Positions 18,666 to 28,038 of a stretch of 64,000 bases of DNA are shown here, piece after piece. Below the pieces are notes generated by a model that worked only from the letters and a program-made list of their open reading frames with translations, made no database searches and was not told where the DNA came from. How positions within the stretch are numbered: position 1 is the first letter of the stretch; the number at the start of each line of letters is the position of its first letter. A program made the position numbers and the translations under genes. This stretch comes from Acidobacteriota bacterium (GTDB taxonomy: Bacteria; Acidobacteriota; Thermoanaerobaculia; Multivoradales; JBCCEF01), in NCBI GenBank assembly GCA_039028635.1, contig JBCCHV010000011.1, forward strand, positions 62,001-126,000. Reading direction: 5' to 3'.

Positions 18666-19340
18666 ATGAACTTGCCTTCGAATCCCACCAAGGACGTCCT
18701 CCTCGATGCCGCCGAGCGCCTGTTCGCGGCTCACGGCATCGCCCGCTCCTCGCTGCGCGCCATCACCCAGGAGGCGGGCACCAACCTGGCTTCGGTGAAC
18801 TACCACTTCGGCTCCAAGGACGCCCTCATCCGGGCCGTCTTCGCGCGCCGCATTCGCCCCATCAACGGCGAGCGCCTGCGCCGCCTCGACGCCCTCGAAG
18901 CCGAGGGTACGCCGAGCGTCAGCCAGATCGCGCGCGCCTTCGTGGCGCCGATCCTGCGCATGATGCGCGATCCGGATCACACTCCCCAGGCCATCGCCCA
19001 ACTGATGAGCCGAGCCTTCTCCGAACCCGGCGACGAAGTCCGAACCATCCTGGTGGCGGAGTTCCGGCCGATCCTCGAGCGCTTCACCGCGGCCTTCGCC
19101 CGCGTCCTCCCCCACCTCTCGGCGGAGGAGATCTTCTGGCGCTTTCACTTCATGGTGGGCTCGATGGTCCACACCGTCACCGCTGGACTGCTGAGAAAAC
19201 ACTTCGGCCCCCCCGGCAACCCGGTCGAGGTCGAAGCTCTCGACACCGACATCCTCGAACAGCGCCTCGTGGCCTTCGTGACGGCGGGCTTTTCGACCGC
19301 CGCCTGCGGAGACCCTCCCGAGGCCGGAGAACACCCTTGA
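18666..19340 (+). CDS. TetR/AcrR-family repressor of the efflux operon
   Basis: A 224-residue regulator. Residues 8-55 form the TetR helix-turn-helix (VLLDAAERLFAAHG, then LRAITQEAGTNLASVNYHFG). The C-terminal ligand and dimer domain resembles the CecR/YbiH group that controls efflux genes. The ATG at 18666 sits directly after the tandem palindrome and lacks a ribosome site, so the leader is very short. The stop overlaps the TTG start of the outer-membrane factor gene, so the repressor is the first cistron of the pump operon it presumably controls. Confidence 0.9.
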   Translation: MNLPSNPTKDVLLDAAERLFAAHGIARSSLRAITQEAGTNLASVNYHFGSKDALIRAVFARRIRPINGERLRRLDALEAEGTPSVSQIARAFVAPILRMMRDPDHTPQAIAQLMSRAFSEPGDEVRTILVAEFRPILERFTAAFARVLPHLSAEEIFWRFHFMVGSMVHTVTAGLLRKHFGPPGNPVEVEALDTDILEQRLVAFVTAGFSTAACGDPPEAGEHP

Positions 19341-20788
19341 ACAGACCGCTCCCCGCCGCCGGTGGACTCCTCTTGGTCTTCGCCCTCGCGCTCGCCCTCG
19401 GATGCACTTCCGCACCGCCGGCGAGCACCCCCGAGCTGGCTTTCGAACCGCCCCAATCCTGGACCCGCCCGGCCCCTCCGACACCGCTCCCGGAGCCCAC
19501 CTGGTGGCGCAACTTCGACGACCCGACCCTCGATGACCTGATTCGCGAAGCCCTGACCAGCAACTACGACCTCGCCGGCACCGCGGCACGGCTCGCCGCC
19601 GCCGAAGCCCGTGCACGCATCGCCGGCGCCGACCGCAAGCCGAGCGTCAGCGCCGGCTTCGATGGCTCGCGCGGCCGGCAGAACTTCATCGGCCTGCCGA
19701 TTCCCGGTGCCAGCGGCGGCGTTCTCTCGAACACGTCGACCTCCCTCGGCCTCAGCCTCAGCGGCTCCTGGGAGATCGACCTGTGGGGCCGCCTGCGAGC
19801 CAACGCCGGCGCCGCCCAGGCGCAGCGCGAAGCTAGCGCGGCGGACCTGCGAGCGGCCCGCGTGTCGCTCGCCGGACTGACCGCCAAGGCCTGGTTCGCG
19901 GCCCTCGATGCGGAGGCTCAGCTGCGGTTGGCGGAAGCGGAGCTGGGCAACCGCCAGGCCACCACGGACCGCATTCGACGGCGCTATCGGCGCGGTGTGC
20001 GCAGCGCCCTCGACCTGCGCCTGGCGGCCGCCAACGAGGCCTCCGAAGCTGCCACCCTGCCGCAGCGGCGGCAGCAGGTCGAGGAGAGTCGTCGCCGCCT
20101 CGAGCTCCTCCTCGGCCGTTATCCGTCCGCCGAGGTGGCGAGCGCCGGCACCTTGCCGCCTCTGCCGGCGGCGTTGCCGGCGGGGCTGCCGGCGGACCTC
20201 CTGCAGCAACGTCCGGATCTGGCGGCCGCCGAGCGGCGCCTGGCGGCGGCTGGCTTCTCGCTGGTGGCGGCGCGCGCCGCCCTCTACCCGCAGATCCGCC
20301 TCACCGGCAGCGCCGGCCGCTCGTCGAACGAGCTCGGGGATCTGGTGGACAGTGACTTCTCGATCTGGAACCTGGCCGGAAACCTGCTGCAGCCGGTTTT
20401 CCAGGGCGGCCGCCTACGCGCCGCCGTCGAACTCTCGGAGGCCCAGCGCCAGGAGCTGCTGGCCGCCTACTCGGGTTCCATCCAACGCGCCTTCGGCGAG
20501 GTCGAATCGGCCTTGGCGGCGGAGCTCTTTCTCGACCAACAGCTCACCGCCCTCGGCGAGGCGGTGCAGGAGGCGGAAGCCGCCCGCGCCCTCGCCGAGC
20601 AACGCTACGATGCCGGACTGATCGACTATCTGACGGTGCTCGAGACCCAGCGCTCGGCCTTCCTCGCCCAACGCTTGCTGCTCACCGCCCAACGCCAACG
20701 GCTCGATGCCCGCGTCGACCTCCACCTCGCCCTCGGCGGCGATTTCGACTTACTTCCCCCGAACTCTCCGGAGACCCCGTCGAAATGA
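19337..20788 (+). CDS. Outer-membrane efflux factor, NodT family lipoprotein
   Basis: A 483-residue TolC/OprM-type channel subunit. The signal peptide ends ALALGC, a plausible lipobox. WWRNFDDPTLDDLIREAL is the typical NodT N-terminal motif. Two OEP repeats of paired long helices follow, with the central LLGRYP...LPAGLPADLLQQRPDL sequence highly typical of this family. It forms the trimeric outer-membrane exit duct. It uses a TTG start overlapping the tetR stop and has an ATGA overlap with the next adaptor. It is the only outer-membrane factor in the window. Confidence 0.92.
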   Translation: MNRPLPAAGGLLLVFALALALGCTSAPPASTPELAFEPPQSWTRPAPPTPLPEPTWWRNFDDPTLDDLIREALTSNYDLAGTAARLAAAEARARIAGADRKPSVSAGFDGSRGRQNFIGLPIPGASGGVLSNTSTSLGLSLSGSWEIDLWGRLRANAGAAQAQREASAADLRAARVSLAGLTAKAWFAALDAEAQLRLAEAELGNRQATTDRIRRRYRRGVRSALDLRLAAANEASEAATLPQRRQQVEESRRRLELLLGRYPSAEVASAGTLPPLPAALPAGLPADLLQQRPDLAAAERRLAAAGFSLVAARAALYPQIRLTGSAGRSSNELGDLVDSDFSIWNLAGNLLQPVFQGGRLRAAVELSEAQRQELLAAYSGSIQRAFGEVESALAAELFLDQQLTALGEAVQEAEAARALAEQRYDAGLIDYLTVLETQRSAFLAQRLLLTAQRQRLDARVDLHLALGGDFDLLPPNSPETPSK

Positions 20789-21954
20789 ACCGACGTCTGC
20801 GTGTCCTCTTACCCCTCTTGATCCTCCTGCTCGGTGGCATCGCCGCCACCGTCATCGCCCGTTCCAAGCCGCAGGTCGAAAGAGTCGAGTCGGCGGTGCC
20901 CCCACCGCTGGTGCGGACCGCCACCGCCGAACCGCTGGCGGCCCGCCTCGACGTCTCTTCCCAGGGCACCGTCGCACCGCGCACCGAGACCGTCCTGATC
21001 GCCCAGGTCGCCGGTCGTATCGAGTGGGTCTCGCCGGCCTTCGCCGATGGCGGCTTCTTCTCCCGCGGCCAGACCCTGCTGCGCCTCGAGGCGAGCGACT
21101 ACGAGCTCGCCGTCGCCCAGGCCGAGGCCGCCGTCGCCCAGGCCGCCTCGCGCCTCGAGCTCGAGACCGCCGAAGCGGAAGTAGCGCGCCAGGAATGGGA
21201 GGAGCTCGGCAGCGGCGAAGCCAACGCCCTGGTGCTCCGCCAGCCGCAGCTCGCCGAGGCGCGGGCCAACGTCGAGGCCGCCAAGGCGAGCCTGAGCAAG
21301 GCCCGCCTCGACCTCGAGCGCACCCGCATCAGCGCTCCCTTCACCGGTCGCCTGCGCAGCAAGCAGGCGGACCTCGGCCAGTTCGTCGCGCCGGGCACGC
21401 CGCTGGCCAGCGCCTTCGGTACCGACTATGCCGAAATCCGCTTGCCGGTGTCGCAGCAGGAGCTCGGATTCCTCGATCTGCCCCTCGGCGAGCCCTCCGG
21501 CGAGGCCGGCCCGGAGGTCACCCTGCGCGGCCAGTTCGGCGGCCAGATCGCCACCTGGCCGGCACGGGTGGTGCGCACCGCCGGCAGCGTCGACCAACGC
21601 AGCCGCATGCTCGACCTCATCGCGCGCGTCGACGATCCCTTCCGGCGCCGTCCCGGAGCCTCCGGACCGCCTCTCCCGATGGGCTTGTTCGTCGATGCGG
21701 AGATCGCCGGCCGCGAAGTCGAGGAGGTCTTCGTCCTGCCCCGCGGCGCCCTGCGCGAAGGCCAACAAGTACTGGTCCTGGACCAGGACCAGCGGCTGCG
21801 CTTCCGCACCGTCGAGGTGCTCCGCACCAAGGGGGAGGAGGTCTTCGTGAGCGGCGGCCTCGAGGCCGGTGAAGAGATCTGTGTCTCGCCCATCGTGGCC
21901 GTCGTCGACGGCATGGAGGTGCGCACCGACAGCACCTCCGGGGAGCCCTCATGA
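20785..21954 (+). CDS. RND periplasmic adaptor (membrane fusion protein)
   Basis: A 389-residue adaptor with an N-terminal membrane anchor or signal (about residues 5-26). The lipoyl domain contains VAGRIEWVSPAFADGGFFSR. An Ala/Glu-rich coiled-coil hairpin (about residues 105-190) is followed by RISAPFTGRLRSKQADLGQF and a beta-barrel. The hairpin is of the short type found with AcrA-like partners. It overlaps the channel gene and the RND gene by four bases each, so the three pump components are co-translated. Confidence 0.9.
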   Translation: MNRRLRVLLPLLILLLGGIAATVIARSKPQVERVESAVPPPLVRTATAEPLAARLDVSSQGTVAPRTETVLIAQVAGRIEWVSPAFADGGFFSRGQTLLRLEASDYELAVAQAEAAVAQAASRLELETAEAEVARQEWEELGSGEANALVLRQPQLAEARANVEAAKASLSKARLDLERTRISAPFTGRLRSKQADLGQFVAPGTPLASAFGTDYAEIRLPVSQQELGFLDLPLGEPSGEAGPEVTLRGQFGGQIATWPARVVRTAGSVDQRSRMLDLIARVDDPFRRRPGASGPPLPMGLFVDAEIAGREVEEVFVLPRGALREGQQVLVLDQDQRLRFRTVEVLRTKGEEVFVSGGLEAGEEICVSPIVAVVDGMEVRTDSTSGEPS

Positions 21955-24900
21955 GACGCCTGATCCACTGGTTCGCCGCCAACGGCGTCGCCGCCAACCT
22001 GCTGATGATGCTGATCATCGCCCTCGGTTTGATGGCCGCCTGGGGCCTGCGCAAGGAAGTCTTTCCGGAGTTCTCGGCGGACCGCATCTCGGTGGTCGTG
22101 CCCTACCCCGGCGCCGCCCCGGCGGAGGTCGAGCGCGGCGTCGTGCTGCGCATCGAGGAGGCGATTCAAGATCTTCAGGACATCAAGAAGATCGAATCGA
22201 CGGCGGCCGAGAACTCCGCCTCGGTGATCGCCGAGCTGGAGCGCGGTGCCGACGCCCAGAAGCTGCTCAACGAGATCAAGAGCCGGGTCGACGGCATCGA
22301 CACCTTCCCGGACGAGGCCGAAGAGCCGGTCATCGAAGAGGTCATCCTGCGCCGCCAGGTGATCAACGTGGCGGTTTCCGGGGATGCCGACGAACGCACC
22401 CTCAAGACCCTCGCCGAGGGCGTCCGGGAAGAGATCCTCGCCCTTCCCGGCATCACCCAGGTGGAGGTCGCCGTCACCCGTCCGGACGAGATCTCGGTCG
22501 AGGTCTCGGAGCAGGCGCTGCGCCGCTGGGGCCTGACCTTCGACGACGTCGCCGGCGCCGTGCGACGCTCTTCCCTCGACATTCCCGGGGGCGAGATCGA
22601 GACCCGCGGCGGCGAGATCCTGCTGCGCACCGAAGGCCAGGCCTACGATGCCGACGCCTTCGCCGGTCTGCCGGTGCTGGCTCTGCCGGACGGCCGCCGG
22701 GTGCACCTCGGCGAGATCGCCACCATCGTGGACGGCTTCGCCGACACCGATGTCCAGGCGCGCTTCAACGGCCAGCCGACGGCCTTGGTCCAGGTCTTCC
22801 GGGTCGGGGAGCAAAGCGCCATCTACGTCGCCGATACGGTCAAAGACTACGTCGCCGAGGCCCAGGCCAGCCTGCCGCAAGGCATCGCCCTGACCACCTG
22901 GCAGGACGACAGCCAGGTGCTGCGCAGCCGCCTCGGCCTGCTCATCCGCAGCGGTCGCGCCGGTTTCGCGCTGGTCTTCCTGACCCTCGCCCTCTTCCTG
23001 CGCCTGAAGCTCGCCGGCTGGACCACCCTCGGCATTCCGATCTCTTTCCTCGGCGCCTTCGCCTTCATGCCGGTGGTCGACGTTTCGATCAACCTGATCT
23101 CGCTGTTCGCCTTCATCATCGTGCTCGGCATCGTGGTCGACGACGCCATCGTGGTGGGCGAGAACATCTATGCCGAGTTCGAAAAGGGCAAGGAGGGGCT
23201 GCAAGCCGCCGTCGATGGCGCCAACCGGGTGGCGATTCCCGTCACCTTCGCAATTCTCACCACCATCGCCGCCTTCGCCCCGCTGCTCAACGTCCCCGGC
23301 AGCACCGGCAAGATCATGCGGGTGATTCCGCTGATCGTGATCGCCACCCTGGTCTTCTCGCTGATCGAGTCGCTGCTCGTCCTCCCCAACCATCTCTCTC
23401 ACCTCAAGCACACCGAGGAGAAACAGCCGGGTGCCCTGCGGCGCCGCTGGCAGACCATCCAGCGGGCTTTCTCGCGCCGCCTGCAATGGCTGGTCGAGAA
23501 CGCCTACCGGCCGTTCCTCGAGCGCGCCATCGAGCAGCGCTATCTCACCCTGTCCACCACCCTCGCCGTGCTGATGGTGACCTTCGCGGTGGTCATCGGC
23601 GGCTGGGTGCGCTTCTCCTTCCTGCCGCCCACCGAGGCGGACAACGTGGTGGCGATCCTCGAGATGCCCCAGGGCACCCCGGCGGAGATCACCATCGCCG
23701 CCGTCGAGGATCTCGAGCGGGAAGTCTTCGCCCTGCTCGCGGAGCTCGAGGAGGAGGAGGGCGAGAAGATCTTCCAGAACGTCTCCACCACCATCGGCGC
23801 TCAGCCCTATCGCAGCGACCAGAGCCGCGGCGCCGGCGGCGTCGGCCAGGACTATTCCGGCGGCCACCTCGGCGAGGTCAACGTCGAGCTGACGCCGGCG
23901 GAAGACCGCCGCCTCACCAGCCCCGAGCTGGCTCGCCAATGGCGCGAACGAGCACCGGCGATTCCGGCGGCCGAGAGCCTGACCTTCAGCGCCGCCCTGT
24001 TCTCGGCCGGCGATGCGGTCAACGTCCAGATGTCGGGAGCCGATGGCGAACGTCTGCAAACGGTGGCCAGTCGTCTCAAGGAAGAGCTGCGCAACTATCC
24101 GGGAGTGCAGGACATCGCCGACTCCTACCGCGCCGGCAAGCAGGAGATCGAGCTCGACATCACCGCCGAAGGGGAGGCCGCCGGTCTCACCTTGAGCGAC
24201 CTCGGGCGTCAGGTGCGCCAGGCCTTCTACGGCGAAGAGGCGCAGCGCCTGCAGCGCGGCCGCGAAGACGTTCGGGTGATGGTGCGCTTTCCGGCCCAGG
24301 AGCGCCGCTCCCTGGCCGATCTCGAGAGCATGTGGCTGCGCACGCCGGACGGCGGCACCATTCCCTTCACCACCGCCGCCCGCGCCTCCCTCTCCCGCGG
24401 TCCGTCATCGATCCGACGCATCGACCGCCGCCAGGTGGTCAATGTCACCGCCGACGTCGACCCGGACAAGGCCAACTCGGCCCAGATCATCGCCAGCCTC
24501 GAAGGCGAGGTGCTACCGCGATTGCTGCGCGACTATCCCGACGTGCGCTACACCTTCGAGGGTGAGCAGCAGGAGCAGCGCGACTCCTTCGGCGGCCTGA
24601 TCCGCGGCTTCATCATCGCCATGTTCGCCATCTACGCCCTGCTGGCGGTGCCGTTCCGCTCCTATCTCCAGCCGCTGATCGTGATGGCGGTGATTCCCTT
24701 CGGCCTCATCGGCGCCGTCTTCGGGCACGTGCTGATGGGTATCAACCTCACCATCCTGTCCTTCTTCGGCATCGTCGCCCTCACCGGCGTGGTGGTGAAC
24801 GACAGCCTGGTGATGGTCGACTGGATCAACCGCGCCCACCGCCAGGGGACTCCCCTGCGCCAGGCCATTCGGGAGGCCGGGGCGGCCCGCTTCCGACCCA

Positions 24901-25163
24901 TCATCCTGACCTCCCTGACCACCTTCGTCGGGCTGCTTCCACTGTTGCTCGAAGAGAGCATGCAGGCCCAGTTCCTGATCCCGATGGCCACCTCGCTGGC
25001 CTTCGGCGTCCTCTTCGCCACCTTCATCACGCTGGTGCTGGTGCCGACCCTCTACCATGTCCTCGAAGATCTGGTGCGCGGCGCCCGGCCGGTGAAAGAA
25101 GAAGAGGGTGAGGAGACCCTAGCCACCGAGGGCGCCCTCGAGCCGATTCCGGCCGAAGGCTAG
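21951..25163 (+). CDS. RND efflux permease (AcrB superfamily)
   Basis: A 1070-residue pump with the standard twelve-helix, two-loop plan. TM4 contains GIVVDDAIVVGENI with both aspartates of the proton relay, unlike the two pumps of the divergent operon. TM10 contains GVVVNDSLVMVDWINRAHR. The N-terminus (MRRLIHWFAANGVAANLLMM) and porter sequence suggest a small-molecule or lipophile exporter. The substrate cannot be read from sequence. It is the last gene of the tetR/channel/adaptor/pump operon, followed by a hairpin at 25185-25210. Confidence 0.92.
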   Translation: MRRLIHWFAANGVAANLLMMLIIALGLMAAWGLRKEVFPEFSADRISVVVPYPGAAPAEVERGVVLRIEEAIQDLQDIKKIESTAAENSASVIAELERGADAQKLLNEIKSRVDGIDTFPDEAEEPVIEEVILRRQVINVAVSGDADERTLKTLAEGVREEILALPGITQVEVAVTRPDEISVEVSEQALRRWGLTFDDVAGAVRRSSLDIPGGEIETRGGEILLRTEGQAYDADAFAGLPVLALPDGRRVHLGEIATIVDGFADTDVQARFNGQPTALVQVFRVGEQSAIYVADTVKDYVAEAQASLPQGIALTTWQDDSQVLRSRLGLLIRSGRAGFALVFLTLALFLRLKLAGWTTLGIPISFLGAFAFMPVVDVSINLISLFAFIIVLGIVVDDAIVVGENIYAEFEKGKEGLQAAVDGANRVAIPVTFAILTTIAAFAPLLNVPGSTGKIMRVIPLIVIATLVFSLIESLLVLPNHLSHLKHTEEKQPGALRRRWQTIQRAFSRRLQWLVENAYRPFLERAIEQRYLTLSTTLAVLMVTFAVVIGGWVRFSFLPPTEADNVVAILEMPQGTPAEITIAAVEDLEREVFALLAELEEEEGEKIFQNVSTTIGAQPYRSDQSRGAGGVGQDYSGGHLGEVNVELTPAEDRRLTSPELARQWRERAPAIPAAESLTFSAALFSAGDAVNVQMSGADGERLQTVASRLKEELRNYPGVQDIADSYRAGKQEIELDITAEGEAAGLTLSDLGRQVRQAFYGEEAQRLQRGREDVRVMVRFPAQERRSLADLESMWLRTPDGGTIPFTTAARASLSRGPSSIRRIDRRQVVNVTADVDPDKANSAQIIASLEGEVLPRLLRDYPDVRYTFEGEQQEQRDSFGGLIRGFIIAMFAIYALLAVPFRSYLQPLIVMAVIPFGLIGAVFGHVLMGINLTILSFFGIVALTGVVVNDSLVMVDWINRAHRQGTPLRQAIREAGAARFRPIILTSLTTFVGLLPLLLEESMQAQFLIPMATSLAFGVLFATFITLVLVPTLYHVLEDLVRGARPVKEEEGEETLATEGALEPIPAEG

Positions 25164-25184
25164 CCAGTCCTTGACGCTTCCTGA

Positions 25185-25210
25185 CCGGCCGCCCCTGGCG
25201 GGGCGGCCGG
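25185..25210 (+). terminator. GC-rich hairpin after the RND operon
   Basis: CCGGCCGCCCC-TGGC-GGGGCGGCCGG: eleven perfect pairs, four-base loop, 21 bases after the RND stop. There is no T-run, so it is either Rho-assisted or a barrier between the efflux operon and egtD. Confidence 0.6.
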
Positions 25211-25260
25211 AACCCTCGTAGGGTGCCTGGCGTTGCACCGAATCACCCCAGGAGATCGCG

Positions 25261-26265
25261 ATGAGCCCGCCCAATCTCGGCCCCAGTAGCGTCGCGGTCG
25301 CCGCCTTCGAACCGGACGATCCCACCGCGGAGCTCGCCGGGGCGGTGCGCCAAGGTCTCGGCGACGAGCCCAAGTGGTTGCCATCGAAGTACTTCTACGA
25401 CGCCTACGGCTCGCGCCTTTACGAGAAGATCACCGATCTGCCGGAGTACTACCCGTACCGCGCCGAGCGCGCTCTCCTCGAGCGCGAGAAGGAGGCCATC
25501 GTCGCTGCCGCCCGGCCGCAGGCCATCGTCGAGCTGGGCTCGGGCAGCGCCAGCAAGACCCGGCTGCTGCTCGACGCCGCCGTCCGGGCCGGCACTCTCG
25601 AAGGCTTCGGCGCCGTCGAGGTCAGCGAGACCGCCCTGCGGGCGTCCCTCGACGAGCTCCGGCGTCACTATCCGGACATCGACCTGCAGGGAGTTCTCGG
25701 CGATTTCAATCACTGGCCGGAGCTGCCCTTCGCCGGCCGCGACCGCCTGGTGCTGTTTCTGGGCTCGACGATCGGCAATTTCGAGGATGCGGAGATCGCC
25801 GACATCCTGGCGCGAGTCGGAGCCAGTCTCGGCCGGCGCGACACCTTCCTGGTCGGATTCGACCTGGTCAAGGATGTCGCCGTTTTGGAGGCTGCCTACA
25901 ACGACTCCCAAGGCGTCACCGCGGCCTTCAATCGCAACCTCCTGCGGCGCCTCAACCGTGAGCTGGGCTGCGAGTTCCATCTCGACCGCTTTCGCCACCG
26001 GGCCTTCTACGACCGCAAGCGGCGCCGCATCGAAATGCACCTAGTGGCGACGGTCGAGCAGCGCGTCTCCCTCGGCCGCGCCGGTGGCGTCGCGCACTTC
26101 GCCGCCGGCGAGTCGATCCACACCGAGATCAGCCGCAAATTCACCGCCGACGAAGTGACCCGACTGGCCAGCGATGCCGGCCTCCATCTCGAGCGCTGGA
26201 TCAGCGACCGGGAGGGCCGCTTCGGCCTCGCCTTCCTGACCCCCTCGACAGGAGCCGCCCGATGA
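25261..26265 (+). CDS. egtD: L-histidine N-alpha-methyltransferase (ergothioneine biosynthesis)
   Basis: A 334-residue SAM-dependent methyltransferase that makes hercynine from histidine. Typical EgtD sequences are present: WLPSKYFYDAYGSRLYEKIT near the N-terminus, DLPEYYPYRAERALLE, the SAM loop IVELGSGSASKTRLLL, and LFLGSTIGNF. The length matches the family. AGGAG precedes the ATG. The stop overlaps the egtB start (ATGA), so the two enzymes are made together. Confidence 0.93.
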   Translation: MSPPNLGPSSVAVAAFEPDDPTAELAGAVRQGLGDEPKWLPSKYFYDAYGSRLYEKITDLPEYYPYRAERALLEREKEAIVAAARPQAIVELGSGSASKTRLLLDAAVRAGTLEGFGAVEVSETALRASLDELRRHYPDIDLQGVLGDFNHWPELPFAGRDRLVLFLGSTIGNFEDAEIADILARVGASLGRRDTFLVGFDLVKDVAVLEAAYNDSQGVTAAFNRNLLRRLNRELGCEFHLDRFRHRAFYDRKRRRIEMHLVATVEQRVSLGRAGGVAHFAAGESIHTEISRKFTADEVTRLASDAGLHLERWISDREGRFGLAFLTPSTGAAR

Positions 26266-27542
26266 TCTCCGACCTCGCCCACAGCGCGCCCCTGACCGAC
26301 CGCTTCCTCGCCGTTCGCCGGCAAACGGAAGACCTCGCCGCACCGCTGGCCACCGAGGACTACGTCGTCCAGTCGATGCCCGACGTCAGCCCCACCAAGT
26401 GGCACCTCGCCCACGTCACCTGGTTCTTCGAGACCTTCGTGCTGGTGCCCCAGGCCGTCGGCTACGAGGTCGTCGACCCGGACTACCAATTCCTTTTCAA
26501 CTCCTACTACCTGGGCGCCGGCGAACGCCACTGCCGCGACCAGCGGGGCTACCTCAGCCGCCCGACGGTGGAGCAGGTCTACACCTACCGCCAGCGCGTC
26601 GACGAGGCCATGGCAGCCTTCCTCGATTCGCTCGCCGGGCGTCACGACTCAGAGGCCCAAGAGATCCACCGGGTGGTCGAGATCGGGCTGCATCACGAGC
26701 AGCAGCACCAGGAGCTCCTGCTCACCGATATCAAGCACGTCCTGTCGGTCAATCCGCTGCGACCGGCCTATGACACCTCGCCGCGGCCGGCGACCCCGGC
26801 GGGCTCGGTCGAGGCGCTGCGCTGGCTGCCCTACGAGGCCGGTCTGCGGGAGATCGGACATCGCCCGGAAGACGGCTTCAGCTTCGACAACGAGGGCCCC
26901 CGGCACCGCTACTTCCTGGAGCCCTTCGAGCTCGCCGACCGGCTGGTGACCCAGGGCGAGTTCCTCGAGTTTCTGACCGACGGCGGCTACCGGCGCGGCG
27001 ACCTCTGGCTCTCGGAGGGTTGGGCCCAGGTGCAAGAAGCGGGCTGGAAGGCCCCCTTTTACTGGCAGGAGCGAGACGGCGAGTGGCAGGTCTTCACCCT
27101 CCACGGCCTGCGGCCGCTCGAGCCTTCTCTACCGCTCGCCCACATCAGCTACTTCGAAGCCGATGCCTACGCCCGCTGGGCCGGCGCCCGGCTGCCCAGC
27201 GAGTTCGAGTGGGAAGCGGCCGCCGCCACCCTGCCGAGGAGCGGCAACTTCGTCGAGTCGCGAGCCCTCCACCCCCTACCCGCCGCCGACGACGGGATCG
27301 CCGGCCCGCGGCAGATGTTCGGCGACGTCTGGGAGTGGACCGCCAGCCAATACTCGCCCTATCCCGGCTATCGCCCCCTGGACGGCACCCTCGGCGAGTA
27401 CAACGGCAAGTTCATGAGCAACAAGTTCGTCTTGCGCGGTGGCTCCTGCGTCACCCCCGGCAATCACATCCGCGCCACCTATCGCAACTTCTTCCCGGCC
27501 GATACCTGCTGGCAGTTCAGCGGCCTGCGTCTAGCCCGTTAG
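26262..27542 (+). CDS. egtB: Ergothioneine sulfoxide synthase EgtB
   Basis: A 426-residue protein with an N-terminal DinB-like domain and a C-terminal formylglycine-generating-enzyme (FGE-sulfatase) fold. Iron ligands are in SPTKWHLAHVTWFFETF and in HHEQQHQELLLTDIKH (the HxxxHxE motif). The FGE part includes GARLPSEFEWEAAA and MFGDVWEWTASQY and ends RNFFPADTCWQFSGLRLAR. It joins hercynine to a thiol donor using oxygen. Neither egtA nor egtC is present, so the donor may be cysteine or the other steps may be encoded elsewhere. Its TAG stop is also the first bases of a repeat element. Confidence 0.93.
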   Translation: MISDLAHSAPLTDRFLAVRRQTEDLAAPLATEDYVVQSMPDVSPTKWHLAHVTWFFETFVLVPQAVGYEVVDPDYQFLFNSYYLGAGERHCRDQRGYLSRPTVEQVYTYRQRVDEAMAAFLDSLAGRHDSEAQEIHRVVEIGLHHEQQHQELLLTDIKHVLSVNPLRPAYDTSPRPATPAGSVEALRWLPYEAGLREIGHRPEDGFSFDNEGPRHRYFLEPFELADRLVTQGEFLEFLTDGGYRRGDLWLSEGWAQVQEAGWKAPFYWQERDGEWQVFTLHGLRPLEPSLPLAHISYFEADAYARWAGARLPSEFEWEAAAATLPRSGNFVESRALHPLPAADDGIAGPRQMFGDVWEWTASQYSPYPGYRPLDGTLGEYNGKFMSNKFVLRGGSCVTPGNHIRATYRNFFPADTCWQFSGLRLAR

Positions 27543-27720
27543 ACGGCTGCCGAACAAGTCGCGTTTGCGACTTCTTCGGCGGCCGCTGTCTGTCTCGAGA
27601 GGGGCTACGCGCCCCTCATCCGGCCCAAGAAGCGTGGTTCTTGGGCCTCCTCTCCCGTCGCGGCGGCTGCGCCGCCGCCTCGGGCTTCGCCCTCGGGTGC
27701 CGAGTGCTCGATTAGCACAC
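27540..27720 (-). repeat. Mosaic intergenic repeat element, copy IV (reverse orientation)
   Basis: A string of stem-loops begins at the egtB stop. It contains GAGGGGC-TACGC-GCCCCTC (27599-27617), GGCCCAAGAA with its complement (27622-27647), and a GCC-rich palindrome. The 47 bases at 27622-27668 are the reverse complement, with one mismatch, of 53577-53623 and closely match the complement of 36641-36687. It carries no credible gene despite an open frame. Confidence 0.75.
27549..27580 (+). terminator. Terminator-like hairpin after egtB
   Basis: GCCGAA, C, AAGTCGC, GTTT loop, GCGACTT, C, TTCGGC: thirteen pairs interrupted by one C-C mismatch. It forms the outer module of repeat copy IV and lies six bases after the egtB stop. 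No T-run follows. Confidence 0.55.
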
Positions 27721-28038
27721 GGCGGCTCTTGGAACCGACTGTCGCCGGCCCTGAGGCGACCGCCCGGGCGCACGCGCGGATCGTCGTCGCGGCCGAACAG
27801 GCTTCAGCCCATCCAGGCCGGCCCCGTCCTCGGCGGCCGCTAGCCTTGCCCTGACCTCGGCGCAGAGAAATTCGGTAACGCTCGCCGAGCTTCGCCCTCT
27901 CATCTTCCGAAACCCGAGCTCGGCCGCGCGGCCCACCCCTCTCACCGGCTCCCGAGGGGCGTGGGCCCGCGGCCGTTCCCCCGACCCGTCGCTGCCGGGA
28001 AGCGAGCCCTCCGGGGCTCCCCCGGCCGGAGGAATGAG
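27721..28038. other. Intergenic region without a recognisable gene
   Basis: About 320 bases of GC-rich DNA lie between repeat copy IV and the next start. Open frames here lack ribosome sites and have no family features. The last 100 bases are rich in G and C runs, which could fold in the leader of the downstream mRNA. I saw no known riboswitch pattern. Confidence 0.4.

Noticed and set aside
21426-24059. 877-codon open frame on the minus strand opposite the plus-strand RND pump
   Set aside because: Low-complexity Asp/Gln/Gly/His composition without domains; the plus strand holds a complete pump and adaptor.
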